Below, in pieces: positions 16,917-28,400 of a stretch of DNA of 64,000 bases (position 1 is its first letter; each line of letters begins with the position of its first letter). Origin of the DNA: a virus; the IMG/VR virus record IMGVR_UViG_3300021963_005763, positions 39,954-103,953 of that record, one strand, 5' to 3'. The notes beneath the pieces are model-generated. The model did not search any database. It worked only from the letters and a program-made list of their open reading frames with translations, and was not told the DNA's origin. Both the position numbers and the translations under genes were made by a program.

Positions 16917-16939
16917 TCTACCGAGTTTTTAATCAATTT

Positions 16940-16946
16940 GTAAATA
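16940..16946 (+). promoter_or_regulatory. Late promoter GTAAATA before the acidic core gene
   Basis: GTAAATA lies 42 bases before ATG 16989, downstream of the hairpin at 16885-16916. The leader carries a strong AAGGAG Shine-Dalgarno, so this is the ordinary leadered arrangement. Confidence 0.55.
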
Positions 16947-16988
16947 TCCTTACAGCCTTGCCGCTACCATTTAAGGAGAATACAAGTC

Positions 16989-18017
16989 ATGACGAAGTTT
17001 GAACAACTTCTAGACTACATTGTTAACGAAGAACATGATAAAGCCAATGAGCTTTTTCATGAAATCGTTGTAGAAAAATCTAGAGAAATTTACGAAAATT
17101 TAATTGCCGAAGAACAAGATGAAGATATGGACGAAGCTTCTGAAGAAGAAGCAGATGAGTCTGTAGATGAAGCAGCTGATGAAGAAATGGATGAGTCAGA
17201 AGAAGAAATGGACGAATCTGCTGACGAGGAAATGGATGAAGGTGAAGACGAAGAAGCCGATGAAAGCATGGATCTAGAAGATTCATATATGATGGACGGT
17301 GACGACGAAGAGCCTATGGGCGGAATGGACGACATGGGTGGTGATGCCACAGATGACCTAGAAGGTGATGTTAGTGCCGACAGCCCAGAAGAAGAATTAA
17401 AAATGAGCATTAAAAATGCTATGGCAGAACTACAGGCTGCGTTTGACGCTGCTGAAGATATGTCAGGCGGAGACATGGGCGGTGATGATGAATTCTCTGC
17501 CGGTGACGATGACATGGGCGACGAGATGCCAAAAGAGGATGATATGATGGGCTTTATGGAAGGTCGTCGTATGACTCGTGAGTATATTGAAAAAGTTGGT
17601 AATGATTGGGACAAAGGTTCAAGTCAAAAACAACAGGCTAAACATGTTGGTGCAGGTTCAGGTGAAACAGCAAGTGCCCCCTCAGAAGGACGCAGTCCAA
17701 TCAGTAGCGGTTCTGGAAAACCTACAACAGGCGCACATGCTAAAAATTTAGTACAACATCACGCAGAATCAGCTCCTGACGGTACAACACCACATGGTAA
17801 AGCAGGTGGATTTTTAAGTAGTGCTAAGGATATGGGCACAGGCAACGGTAACGTTCCTGGTGGTAAGATGGGCGTTAAGAATCTAAAGAAAGTCAGTGGA
17901 GGTCACGGTGCTGAGAAGAAAGGTTCTGGTCCAGGTCCAGTTGGTTCAGGAACAGGCGATAAAGCAGGCCAGACCAGCATGGGTAACCAAGCTCAATTGA
18001 TCAAGCACATTAAGTAA
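16989..18017 (+). CDS. Highly acidic prohead core protein candidate (gp68 position)
   Basis: A 342-residue protein in two contrasting halves. Residues 1-45 form a helix-rich head (MTKFEQLLDYIVNEEHDKAN, IYENLIAEEQ). Residues 45-180 are an extreme Asp/Glu/Met tract with DE(E)MDE units and GGMDDMGG. After a short helix (RRMTREYIEKVGNDWDKG) the last 130 residues are Gly/Ser/Lys-rich and basic. LIAE resembles a gp21 protease cleavage site. Position between the gp67-like gene and gp21 is that of T4 gp68 (141 residues), but similarity is not visible and the size differs. The role as acidic scaffold core is inferred. Confidence 0.65.
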   Translation: MTKFEQLLDYIVNEEHDKANELFHEIVVEKSREIYENLIAEEQDEDMDEASEEEADESVDEAADEEMDESEEEMDESADEEMDEGEDEEADESMDLEDSYMMDGDDEEPMGGMDDMGGDATDDLEGDVSADSPEEELKMSIKNAMAELQAAFDAAEDMSGGDMGGDDEFSAGDDDMGDEMPKEDDMMGFMEGRRMTREYIEKVGNDWDKGSSQKQQAKHVGAGSGETASAPSEGRSPISSGSGKPTTGAHAKNLVQHHAESAPDGTTPHGKAGGFLSSAKDMGTGNGNVPGGKMGVKNLKKVSGGHGAEKKGSGPGPVGSGTGDKAGQTSMGNQAQLIKHIK

Positions 18018-18030
18018 TTAGAGAATCTGG

Positions 18031-18663
18031 ATGAAACAAATTTCCTATCTACGAGAACACCTGAGCTTCGATCAAGCTCAGGTGATTCTTGAATCTGACG
18101 ACAAGGAAGGCAAAAATCTTTATCTTAAAGGTATTGCTATCCAAGGCGGTATTAGAAATGCAAATCAGCGTGTGTATCCTGTAGATGAAATAGAGCGTGC
18201 GGTGAAAACATTGAACGATCAAATTCAAAGTGGATATTCAGTGTTAGGTGAAGTAGACCATCCAGATGACCTTAAAGTAAATTTGGACCGAGTAAGCCAC
18301 ATGATAACACAGATGTGGATGGAAGGTCCTAATGGATATGGGAAGATGAAAATTCTTCCCACTCCTATGGGCAACTTAATTCGTACCATGTTAGAAAGCG
18401 GTGTAAAACTTGGTGTCAGTTCAAGAGGCAGCGGCAACGTTGATGACTATTCTGGCAAAGTATCCGATTTTGAAATTATTACGGTTGACATAGTAGCCCA
18501 GCCCAGCGCACCTGGTGCCTATCCTACTCCTGTTTATGAGCATTTGATGAACATGAGAGGTGGAAACAAAGCATTAAAGGTTGCAAAAGAAGTAAAAGAA
18601 GATCCAAAGGCCCAGAAATATCTTCAAGAAAGTCTCTTGAATATTATTAAAGGTCTAAAATAA
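18031..18663 (+). CDS. 21: Prohead core protease gp21
   Basis: A 210-residue serine protease of the T4 gp21/herpes assemblin-like fold that trims scaffold, capsid and internal proteins during head maturation. Catalytic motifs are visible: GEVDHP with His77, GVSSRG with Ser130/131, and the downstream ITVDIVAQPSAPGA strand. The Ala/Pro-rich end of the domain is followed by a short charged C-terminus. T4 gp21 is 212 residues. It lies between the acidic core gene and gp22, the canonical order. Confidence 0.95.
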   Translation: MKQISYLREHLSFDQAQVILESDDKEGKNLYLKGIAIQGGIRNANQRVYPVDEIERAVKTLNDQIQSGYSVLGEVDHPDDLKVNLDRVSHMITQMWMEGPNGYGKMKILPTPMGNLIRTMLESGVKLGVSSRGSGNVDDYSGKVSDFEIITVDIVAQPSAPGAYPTPVYEHLMNMRGGNKALKVAKEVKEDPKAQKYLQESLLNIIKGLK

Positions 18664-18681
18664 GCCCGAGGAGAAACATAA

Positions 18682-19770
18682 ATGTTGGACGCATTCAAAA
18701 AATTAGTAGAGAGCGGCGCAATTTCAGAAGATGTTGGATCTGAACTGCAGAATGCTCTTGCTGCTAAACTTCAAGAGAATCGCGACCAAGTAACCGCTGA
18801 ACTTCGTGAAGAATTTGCTCAGAAGTACAATCATGACAAAAGTTTAATGGTTGAAGCAATCGACAAGATGTTAAGCGACAGATTGGCCGCAGAAATGGCC
18901 GAACTGCATGAAGACAAAAAAGCTCTATCAGAAGCAAAAGCACAGTACAAACAACGTATCAGTGAAGATGCTAAGAAATTAGAAAGTTTTGTAATCAAGC
19001 AACTAGGCAAAGAGTTAGTAGAATTTCAAGGTGATCGTAAGAAGGTCAGTGAGAATTTTACAAAACTAGAACAGTTTGTTGTACATGCCTTAGCTAAGGA
19101 AATAAATGAATTTGCCATAGATAAGCGTGATTTAGCTGAAACAAAAGTTAAATTAATTCGCGATTCTAAAGCAAAGTTCGAAAGTATTAAGGCTGAGTTT
19201 GTAAGCAAGGCTTCAAAGTTAGTAGAAAATGTAGTAACAAGTAAATTGAATTCTGAAATTAGCCAACTAAAAGAAGATATTCATAGCGCTCGTAATAACG
19301 ACTTTGGACGTAGAATTTATGAAGCTTTTGCGCAGGAATATTCTGCTTCTTATCTAAATGAAAAATCTGAAACTAGTAAATTATTAAAGATTATTCAAAA
19401 GAAAGAACATGAACTTGCCGAAGCTCAAAAAGCAATAGCTGAAAAGACAACCATTGTAGAATCAAAAGATCGCGAAATTCGCGTTACAAAAGATTTAATG
19501 GAACGTAAACAAGCTATGAATGAATTGTTATCACCATTAGGTGCTGACAAAAGGGAGCTGATGCATACGCTTCTAGAGTCTGTACAGACAAAAGATCTTG
19601 CAAAGGCATATGAGAAATACCTACCAACAGTGATGGAAGGCGAAATTAGGAAGACAGAAAAGAAACCTGTTCTAACCGAAGGAACCGAAGTAACTGGTAA
19701 TCGTGAAGCAAAGCCCGAGGTAGGCTTAGATAACATTATAGACATCCGCAAATTAGCGGGTCTAAAATAA
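18682..19770 (+). CDS. 22: Prohead scaffolding protein gp22
   Basis: A 362-residue, almost wholly helical, charged protein (LDAFKKLVESGAISEDVGSE, EEFAQKYNHDKSLMVEAIDK, then long Lys/Glu/Ala coiled coil). It matches the T4-type major scaffold gp22 in style and in position between protease and capsid genes. T4 gp22 is 269 residues. It ends in IIDIRKLAGLK, and an almost identical tail (VDLIRKLAGMAK) ends the 634-residue protein at 61927-63831. Shine-Dalgarno GAGGAGA precedes ATG 18682. Scaffold is degraded by gp21 in T4. Confidence 0.88.
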   Translation: MLDAFKKLVESGAISEDVGSELQNALAAKLQENRDQVTAELREEFAQKYNHDKSLMVEAIDKMLSDRLAAEMAELHEDKKALSEAKAQYKQRISEDAKKLESFVIKQLGKELVEFQGDRKKVSENFTKLEQFVVHALAKEINEFAIDKRDLAETKVKLIRDSKAKFESIKAEFVSKASKLVENVVTSKLNSEISQLKEDIHSARNNDFGRRIYEAFAQEYSASYLNEKSETSKLLKIIQKKEHELAEAQKAIAEKTTIVESKDREIRVTKDLMERKQAMNELLSPLGADKRELMHTLLESVQTKDLAKAYEKYLPTVMEGEIRKTEKKPVLTEGTEVTGNREAKPEVGLDNIIDIRKLAGLK

Positions 19771-19789
19771 TTCAAGGAGAAGACATAAA

Positions 19790-20965
19790 ATGTCAAAACT
19801 TTTAAATGAAAGATGGTCAGAGACCAAAGACGCTCTGCTTGAAGGCCTACAAGGTAACCGTCGTCAATCTATGGCAGTTTGCTTGGAAAACACACGTCGT
19901 TACTTGGCTGAAGCAGCAACAGCAGGTGCAACCAGCACTGGTAACATTGCTACATTAAATCGTGTGATTCTACCGGTAATCCGTCGTGTAATGCCAACAG
20001 TTATTGCTAACGAAATTGTTGGTGTACAACCAATGACAGGTCCAGTTGGTCAAATTCATACTCTACGTGTTCGTTACGCTGACAGCGGTAACAATGTTGT
20101 AGCAGGTGAAGAAGCACTAAGCCCATTCAAGATTGCTGCTGCTTATTCTGGTAACGATGTTGACGCAACTCCTAAAGCACAGGTAACAAGTGCTCTAGAA
20201 GGTGCACCAGGTAAGCGTATGAGCATTCAGATCTTGAAAACACCAGTTGAAGCTAAGAGCCGTAAGCTATCAGCTCGCTGGACATTCGAGGCTGCACAAG
20301 ATGCACAGGCACAACAAGGTATTGATATCGAAGCAGAAATCATGGCTGCTCTAGCTCAAGAAATCACAGCTGAGATTGACCAAGAAATCCTAGCTTCTCT
20401 ACGTGGTCTTGCTGCTGTTGAAGAAACATATGACCAGTCATTAGTTTCTGGTACAGCTACATTCGTTGGTGACGAGCATGCCGCTCTTGCTATTCAGATC
20501 AATCGTGTAAGCAACTTAATTGCTCAGCGTACACGTCGTGGTTCTGCTAACTGGGCAGTTGTTTCTAACCAGGCTCTAACAATTCTACAGAGCGCAACAA
20601 CTAGTGCGTTTGCTCGTACTACAGAAGGCACATTTGAAGCACCTACAAACACCAAGTTTGTTGGTACATTGAATGGCGCAATGCGTGTATATGTAGATGC
20701 ATACATGAGTGACACCAGTGACAACAACCAAGTCTTAGTTGGTTATAAGGGTACAAGCGAAGCTGATGCTGCTGCTTTCTATTGCCCATATATACCTTTA
20801 ATGAGTTCTGGTGTTGTTCTAGATCCAGCAACATTCGAGCCAGTAGTTGGCTTCTTAACACGTTACGGATATGTTGAGTTAACAAACACAGCTAGCTCTC
20901 TTGGTAACGCTGCCGACTATCTAGGTAAGGTTGCAATCACATCTGCTAATGTAAGCTTCAAATAA
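19790..20965 (+). CDS. 23: Major capsid protein gp23
   Basis: A 391-residue HK97-fold capsid protein. Diagnostic stretches are NRVILPVIRRVMPTVIANEI, VGVQPMTGPVGQIHTLRVRY and ARWTFEAAQDAQAQQGIDIE. T4 gp23 is 521 residues, so this is one of the short forms, probably lacking the surface insertion domain. The N-terminus is a helical propiece, and LAE-AAT (cut after Glu41) fits the T4 prohead protease consensus. Strong Shine-Dalgarno AAGGAGA. Codon use (CGT, GTT, CTA, GCT) is noticeably more uniform than in neighbouring genes, as for a highly expressed protein. A strong terminator follows. Confidence 0.97.
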   Translation: MSKLLNERWSETKDALLEGLQGNRRQSMAVCLENTRRYLAEAATAGATSTGNIATLNRVILPVIRRVMPTVIANEIVGVQPMTGPVGQIHTLRVRYADSGNNVVAGEEALSPFKIAAAYSGNDVDATPKAQVTSALEGAPGKRMSIQILKTPVEAKSRKLSARWTFEAAQDAQAQQGIDIEAEIMAALAQEITAEIDQEILASLRGLAAVEETYDQSLVSGTATFVGDEHAALAIQINRVSNLIAQRTRRGSANWAVVSNQALTILQSATTSAFARTTEGTFEAPTNTKFVGTLNGAMRVYVDAYMSDTSDNNQVLVGYKGTSEADAAAFYCPYIPLMSSGVVLDPATFEPVVGFLTRYGYVELTNTASSLGNAADYLGKVAITSANVSFK

Positions 20966-20990
20966 TTGCTTATATACAGAGTATAACATT

Positions 20991-21013
20991 AAGCCCGCCA
21001 TGCGGGCTTTTTG
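20991..21013 (+). terminator. Intrinsic terminator after gp23
   Basis: AAGCCCGC (20991-20998), loop CAT, GCGGGCTT (21002-21009) and a T-rich tail: a textbook rho-independent terminator 26 bases after the capsid stop. Confidence 0.9.
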
Positions 21014-21086
21014 TTAACAGCCTTAACAGGTTTATGCGGTACCCGCCGCGTAGTGGCTAGAACCCACATACATTGAGGAGAAACAA

Positions 21087-21800
21087 ATGGGACGTCCGAT
21101 TAAAGAAAAGTTTTTTGGTAATACAAATTCACCTTACACAAATGTAGCAAGAGGTGGAACATCAGGAGTAGGTGGGGAAGGATTTGGTGCTGTTGCAATT
21201 TTAAATACAGCAACAAATAGCGGATATTCTACTTCTACAACTGTTACATGGACAGGAAGCACACCGCAAGTTCCGGGTGGTGTAGCAGCTAGCGGTACTG
21301 CAAATGTGCAATTTATTGGTGGAACTGGGCGTATTCAAAGTCTTAATATAACTACCGCTGGTACTGGTTATACATCAACATCTAGCGTTACTATAACATT
21401 TAGCCCAGCAACAGGTGGTACTGCTGCTACGTATGCTATTACTGCTTTAACATCAAGTCGCCAAAATGCGTTGAGAGGTTTCGCATACCTAACGACTGGA
21501 AGTAGTGCTGTTCCTTATGATATTATGGAACAAAGAAGTAGCCGCAGGTATTTAGTGAACACAAGTCAAGGTAGGGGCGTGGTTAAATTAGCTACTACTA
21601 CAACCTTAACAGCAGGAACAATGAATTTAGAAGCTACTGATGCAAATAGTAATAAGTATCTTGTTAAGAAATTAACAGGACGCCGTGCTGTTCTTGTAAG
21701 AACAACAGCTAGCGGAGCTTGGTTATTTGCTACAAATGCTGCCGCAGGGTGGACATTTAATTCTGCGAGCACAGGCACAGTTAGTTTAGCAAATAATTAA
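21087..21800 (+). CDS. MGRP-type virion protein of unknown role
   Basis: A 237-residue, Thr/Gly/Ser-rich beta protein. It begins MGRPIKEKFFG and has a C-terminal module YLVKKLTGRRAVLVRTTASG. Proteins with this start and this KxLTGRR module are common in marine T4-like phages and have no known function. The middle (GYTSTSSVTITFSPATGG) is a low-complexity beta repeat also seen in fibre proteins. Strong Shine-Dalgarno GAGGAGA. Framed by terminators on both sides (20991 and 21822), so it is an independent transcription unit. Virion decoration is an inference. Confidence 0.65.
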   Translation: MGRPIKEKFFGNTNSPYTNVARGGTSGVGGEGFGAVAILNTATNSGYSTSTTVTWTGSTPQVPGGVAASGTANVQFIGGTGRIQSLNITTAGTGYTSTSSVTITFSPATGGTAATYAITALTSSRQNALRGFAYLTTGSSAVPYDIMEQRSSRRYLVNTSQGRGVVKLATTTTLTAGTMNLEATDANSNKYLVKKLTGRRAVLVRTTASGAWLFATNAAAGWTFNSASTGTVSLANN

Positions 21801-21821
21801 TTTTATTAAGGTGGTGATTTC

Positions 21822-21846
21822 AAGGGGCTTAGGCCCCTTTTTGTTT
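21822..21846 (+). terminator. Intrinsic terminator AAGGGGC-TTAG-GCCCCTT
   Basis: A 7-bp GC-rich stem with a four-base loop followed by TTTGTTTTT. It ends the preceding unit; only two bases separate its T tract from the late promoter at 21849. Confidence 0.9.
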
Positions 21847-21848
21847 TT

Positions 21849-21856
21849 GGTAAATA
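21849..21856 (+). promoter_or_regulatory. Late promoter GGTAAATA exactly five bases before ATG 21862
   Basis: TAAATA 21851-21856, spacer ctggt, then ATG. This sets the start of the next gene; the frame is also open from a GTG at 21811, but that runs through the terminator. Confidence 0.65.
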
Positions 21857-21861
21857 CTGGT

Positions 21862-22386
21862 ATGGCTACTCCTTGGACTTTTCCATCAACAGTTACGCAA
21901 TATGCTCAGACCGGAGCAGAACAAGCCCATATTTCTTGGTTGGAAATAGATAATTTCAGTGCTTTAAAAAGTTTAAATCAACAACATATTAAAACCACCA
22001 GAGACCTTGTTCATATTGCTAGAGATCCTAGACATGATATTGTAGAAAAAACATACTATCTTAAACTTACAAATTTTGTTTTTCAAAATTTACCAAGTAC
22101 ACTGTCCGGTATCCAAGTAAGATTAACTATGAAAAGATTTGGTAGAATCACAGACGATGAAATTTTTCTTTGTCTTAATAATGATATTGTAGGGGATAAT
22201 TTTGGTGACCTGGATTTGTCCCCTACTAAAATTTATGGAAGCGAAACTGATACATGGAACACATCACTTACAATATCAGATGTTCAACATTCTTCTTTTG
22301 GAGTTGTATTAAGATTCAAAAGTCATCCTCAATGGCCGCATAAGTCCAGCGCACTTATTGACGCAATTGAAATAAGAGTTCATTAA
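21862..22386 (+). CDS. Unknown beta-rich virion protein
   Basis: A 174-residue protein of a type I cannot name. It is beta-rich: TYYLKLTNFVFQNLPSTLSG, IQVRLTMKRFGRITDDEIFL, SDVQHSSFGVVLRFKSHPQW and a closing IDAIEIRVH. The alternating strand pattern recalls small carbohydrate-binding or jelly-roll modules in structural proteins, but no diagnostic motif is present. ATG 21862 is chosen because it follows GGTAAATA by five bases, while the longer GTG-started frame would be encoded by the terminator. There is no Shine-Dalgarno, so the mRNA is probably leaderless. Confidence 0.6.
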   Translation: MATPWTFPSTVTQYAQTGAEQAHISWLEIDNFSALKSLNQQHIKTTRDLVHIARDPRHDIVEKTYYLKLTNFVFQNLPSTLSGIQVRLTMKRFGRITDDEIFLCLNNDIVGDNFGDLDLSPTKIYGSETDTWNTSLTISDVQHSSFGVVLRFKSHPQWPHKSSALIDAIEIRVH

Positions 22387-22394
22387 AATAAATA
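22387..22394 (+). promoter_or_regulatory. Late promoter AATAAATA before the giant fibre gene
   Basis: AATAAATA starts at the last base of the preceding stop codon. The predicted start is near 22400, 12 bases before ATG 22412, with GAGG inside this very short leader. Confidence 0.5.
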
Positions 22395-22411
22395 CATTGA
22401 GGAAAACTTAA

Positions 22412-25400
22412 ATGCCAGTAAATGTTCTTAATATACCAGGTGATTACTATATTACAGCCAATAATGGCCTAATTCAGGTAAAAGCAGGCCAAAGTGTTAC
22501 TAATCAAGCCGGGTCATATCTATTAAATACCGCAGGGTCATACCTGCGTAATAATGCTGGATCTTTTTTAGAAAATGTTGCTGGTACATCACTAACAAAT
22601 ACGGCTGGTACTTCTCTCACAAATACTGCAGGAACAAATCTTACTAACGTAGCTTCTGGAATTTTAGCTAACTCTGCTGGCACAAACATGACCAATAATG
22701 CCGGCGGGAATATGGTTAATGTTGCCGTTGGAAATATTACGAACCAGGCTGGGGGTAATCTAACCAATCAGGTCACAGGTAATTTTGATAATACAATAAG
22801 CGGAAATTTTAATAATGTTATTACTGGTAGCATTTTAAATTTATCTAATAATAATATAACTAATAATGCTATAGGTAATATTTCAAATGTAAGTCAAAAT
22901 TTTTCAATTTATGCAGATGTTATTCAACTAGGTGAAAATTCTGCTGATAAAATAAATCCAGTTGGCTTGTTTAATAATAATCTTGTCCCAGATGTAGATA
23001 TTACCTATGATTTCGGTACAAGTTTAATTTCCTGGCGTAAAGTTTATGCTGAAGAATCATATCTAAAAGGTACCGATAACGTTGATAATCCCTATCTACG
23101 TCCATACAATCCGGCAGATATTTATGGTACAGCGGCTCAAAGACAAGCCGGTGCATTTTACGTAGCAGGTGGTGTAGGTATTGAAAAAGACCTAAACGTA
23201 GGTGGTTTCATCTACGGCCGAGTAGAAACTGCTAATACTAGTCTAAGTATCAACGTAACAGCAACAAATGTAGATCAAGTGTTTTATTCTACATTTGCTG
23301 TGAACACAGGCAATCAATTCTTGTTCATAGATAATGCTGGACCTTTTGGTGGATTTACCTATAACCCCAGTGAAGGAAAACTAACAGTTGATCGTGCCCG
23401 TGTTGCGCAAACTGATAATTCAGTTTCTACAATGACAGGTGCCTTTACAATTACTGGTGGTGTAGGTATTGGGAAAGATGTTTATGTTGGTGGAAATATT
23501 CTACCTGGAGCAGTGAACACAGGCAGTCTAGGTAAACAAGATCTAGAATGGTACCAAGGTTATATTGACAACCTATATACAAAAGTTATTGGTAGCACAG
23601 CCAGTAATTTAACTGTAGCCCCAGGTAGCGGTATGACTGATGTATTTGGGGACATCAGAGTACGCGGTACTAACCCAATAGGCACTGCACCTGTTGTTAG
23701 AAATACATTATACGTAACTATGGACGGCAATGATACCAATGATGGTAGAGCAATGGATGCTAGCCGTGCTTGTAGAACAATTGGTGGAGCTCTTAGAAGT
23801 CCTTATTATCAGGAAGGTACACAGATCTTAGTCAGCGCAGGGCACTACCTAGAAGACAATCCCCTACCTATGAAACGCTATACAAGCATTCGTGGTAGTG
23901 ATATTAGAACAACTTTTATTGAACCAATCAATAAGACGCAGGATCTTTTTCATGTCAATAGTGGATGTTATTTAAATTACATGACATTCTTAAATGGTCG
24001 TAGCGGATTACTAGAAGGACCATATGAACAAGGCTTTAATCGTGGTGCCTATTGTACTGCGTTTCCTCCATTAAGCGGCGATGACAGAATAACACTAAAT
24101 CAAAGTCCCTACATCCAAAATTGTACTAATCAAAGTGGACCATGGCTTAAAGATGGAACAATGTTTATTCCAAATCAGACTATTCAGGTTCCTGTAGCGG
24201 TTGGAACAGGCACTTGGGCTGCTAATACTACACAAATTGTAGTGTCTGTAAGTACTGGCACAATTGAATTAGGAATGACAATCAATGCAGGTAATCAGAA
24301 TCCGGGATTCTATGACGCTAGAACACTCTTATTGGCCAATAAAGGATTTATCCAAGAACAGGTAGTAACTTTTGTAGATCAAACATTTAACAGTGGTAAC
24401 TTTTCTTACGATGCTATTAAGTGTGCTAGAGATACTGGATTAATAGTTGAAAGCATTGCCATAGACCTATTACAGAATTCTGATAGTGACAGCATATTTG
24501 CAGGATTACAATATTGGAGACAGGATGGTTTTGTAGATGCTATAGGCAACCAAATTACAACTACAACTAATGCCATAGCTTATCTTAGAAATATAACTTC
24601 TGCTACAGTTGCTACAAGCACTGAGAAGGGTATAGTTTTTAATAGATTCAATGATATATTAGATGTTCTAAATAGTGGAACTACATATACTATTGAATTA
24701 CAAAATGGCACGTTTAGCGAGTGGATTACAAATAAGATACAATCAAACTACACAGGTACTACAGCCAGCTCATATCTCGCTGCTGCTAATGCTATTATTT
24801 CTAATAAAACAACCCTAACAAATCAAACTATAGCCTATATACAAAGTACCGCTCCTACATTTACGTTTAATACTAGTACTTGCCGCAGAGACATTGGTTT
24901 TATCTTAGACAGTGTGGTATTTGATTTACTTCATGGTGGCAATAAACAAAGTATTAAGTCAGGAGTTTACTATTTTCAATACACAACAGGTACTAGTGAA
25001 GTAGTTGCTGAAGTTCCACAAGTACAAGCAGCATATAGATTTATGAAAGGGCTTGTACAAAATGTTGTAAAAGGTAATGTAGTTGTTACCAAATATCAAA
25101 ATACAATTACTCAGTCTGTAGCTGGATTTAACAGTGCAACAATTTATGAAGCTGACGCATTGGCAGATAAAATTGATATTATTACAGGAATTATAAGAGA
25201 CGGTCCAGAAGATTATTATGCTGTAGGAAAAAGAGTTCCTATTCTTTTAACCAGCAACTCATCTACTGCTGTACAAAATGCCTATAATTTATTGTTAGCA
25301 AATAAACAATTTATTGTAGCAGAAACAATTGCCTACATAAATTCTACATCTAATTTCTTTGATTATAATAGAGAAAAGTGTAGACGAGATGTTGGTATAT

Positions 25401-28400
25401 TAGTTGAGAATATAGCATACGATGCTACATTTGGCGGTAATCAAAAAGCAGTAGAAAGTGGTCTAGCCTATTTTGATGGTGTGATTAGTAAAATATCTGG
25501 ACAAGAAACACAGACAATTAGCGCCATCGATTATTTGGCCAGCCTAGCTCAAAAGATTATAATTAATGACCCGTGTACTGATCTATTATCCGGAACAGGA
25601 ACCTATGCTCAAGTAATTAACACTGCGTTAATAGGCGGCGGTATAGCATTTGATTCGATTGAAAATCTCAAAAATATTATTACTACAATTATCGATAATG
25701 GTCCTGATGCTGCTCCTGTTATCTACACCAGTCCAGGACCAGATAGTGCATTTGTCAGTGCTGAAATTTTGATTCAGGCAAACAGGAAGTTTATACAGCA
25801 AGAAACTGTTAATTATATCAATCATGTCATTATACCAGCTACTAATCCTGGATATTTTCCGTATAGCGAAATTAAGTGTCGTAGAGACACAGGACTAATC
25901 ATTGATTCATTTGCGCAAGACTTGCTATATTATACAAATAGTCATAGTCAAAGTACATTTGCAGGATTACAATATTGGGGACAAGACTTTTATGTAGGTG
26001 ATATTGCTGACCAATTGAACCCTACTGTAGAAGCAATTAAATATCTAAAAGCCACTGCTGTTAAAATTATTCAAAACATTACTCCAAACGATGATCTTAT
26101 TGCTAGATATCAAACTGTAGTTGCCCAGAATACAACAACCTATCAAGCAGCTACTTTAAATGAAGCAGCTATTATTTCAGCAAGATTTAACGAAATCATA
26201 GATATTGTTAGCGGCAATAAAACAGGATGGACTGATAGAATAATTTCTAACGCAACTGCTAGTAATATTGTCAGTACTATCAACGCTTATAATAATTTAC
26301 TCTTACATAAAAATTACCTTGCCAGTGAAATTAATGCCTTTGTAACAGCTACTAATTTTGGCTTTGTCTACGATGCTATAAAATGTGGCCGTGATGTAGG
26401 CTATATGATAGATGCAGTGGCATTTGACTTGCTACACGGCGGTAATAGACAAAGTGTTCAAAATGGCCTGTATTATTATGGATTTAGTACAACTAGTACA
26501 AATATCTATAATGAAACAACACAAACAGTAGCAGCATTTAATTATCTAGCCTCGATAGCAGGGCAGGTGGTTAGAAATCAAACTGTTACAGCTAGACAAA
26601 CTGAGGTTGTGCAAGTTTTCACTACTTCGACAGGAACGACCAGCGAAGCAACAGCTATAACAATAAGTGTTAACACTATTACCAGTATTATAACCAATGG
26701 TCCTGGAGTAGCAGCTAGTCCGAGTGCTATAGCTATGACAGCTAGTTCTACTGCTACAGTAATTGCTGCCTACGATTTGTTGTATGCAAACAAGAGCTTC
26801 TTAATAGAAGAAACTATTGCCTATATTGATCAAACATTTAATTCAGGAAAGTTTAATTACAATGAGGCCAAGTGTTTTAGAGATGTTGGTTTAATCTTAG
26901 ATGCTGTAACACAAGACATATTATTAGGCGGAAATAGTAAGAGTGTGGAAGCAGGCCTAAGTTATTGGAGTAACGGATACAACTCAGTAGGCGGCCAAGA
27001 AACTACAACCACATTGGCTTTAAACCGAGCAAGAGATGTTGCTCTACTGGTTGCAGCTAATCAAACAGTTACAGTTACTACAGGTACTATAATCCCACAG
27101 ATAATTAACACCTTCTTTGATTATGGTTATGAGTACGGTCCTCAAGAAGGTATCACAAGAAACTTTGGTATAATAAATCGTATTATTGAAAACGGTCCAG
27201 CATATGCGCCGCCTGTATTCAAGGGAGGAGGGCTATTCAGTCTAGTTGGTATTAATGGTGCTGATGTAAATGTTACACCTAAAGTAGTATCTGTTGTTCA
27301 AACAGGAACTAATTTTAGAATTGGCTTAGATATACCGACTATTGGCTTTGGAACAAATGCTACATTATACTTTGGTGACACAGAAATATATCCATTACGT
27401 GATTATCAAGTTGATGAACTAAGTTTTGAAAGAACAGGCAATACTAGTACTTGGGCTCTTAGAAAGATCGATCAATTTGGAGGAATGGGTGGGGCTTTAA
27501 TTGATGGTGCGGTAATTGCTGATAATTCACCTATTCAATCTTTTGTATTTGATGCTTACACTCAATTAACTCAAGGTGGTAGAGGTGTTCATATTAAAAA
27601 CGATGGCTACGCTCAGTTGGTTAGTGTATTCACAATCTTTTCTAGTATAGGTGTAGAAGTAGAAAGCGGCGGCATAGCCAGTATTGTTAACAGCAATGCT
27701 AACTTTGGAAATATTTGTTTACAGGCAAATGGTTTTGGTCGTCGTAAGTTTACAGGACACATTTACAATCCTCCTTACAAGGCATATCCAGAAAGCCCAG
27801 TAGGACTTGTAGGTAGTGAAGGATTGAACCAATATTATCCTAGCGGGTTCTGGCCAAATAATGCACAGGTAATGGTATTTTTACCTGATACAGCAGATAG
27901 ACCACATATTTCTTTAGTCATGGAAGTTGAACCTCCAGAAACTGTAAGAGATTTTACCGGACAATTAACAGCACAATTAAATGAACAAGGATTCCCAGGT
28001 TTCTTAAATGCTAATCCTACCACTGGGACTTTAACAACCAGTACAATTACCCTTACAGGTATTAGTACAGATGGTATATTTGTAGGAAATGCTGTTTATG
28101 CTAGAGATCAATTTGGTCGTTCAACAAGTACCAATCTAGATGTTAATGGTAATTATATACAATATATTGCTTCAGGTACAGTTGTTACTGCTCTAGGATT
28201 TAATTCTATAACATTGAATAAACCTGTACAAGCGGGAGGATCTGATCCTACAAATACAACGAACAGTTACAATGCTAACTATTTTGATTTATATTTCTGC
28301 GGTAATGCCTACTACACTGTGTTAAGTAGTGAAATAGGAAGTAATCCACAATATAATACAATTAATCAAGTTATTCCCGATGGAGAAAATATCCTTAGCA

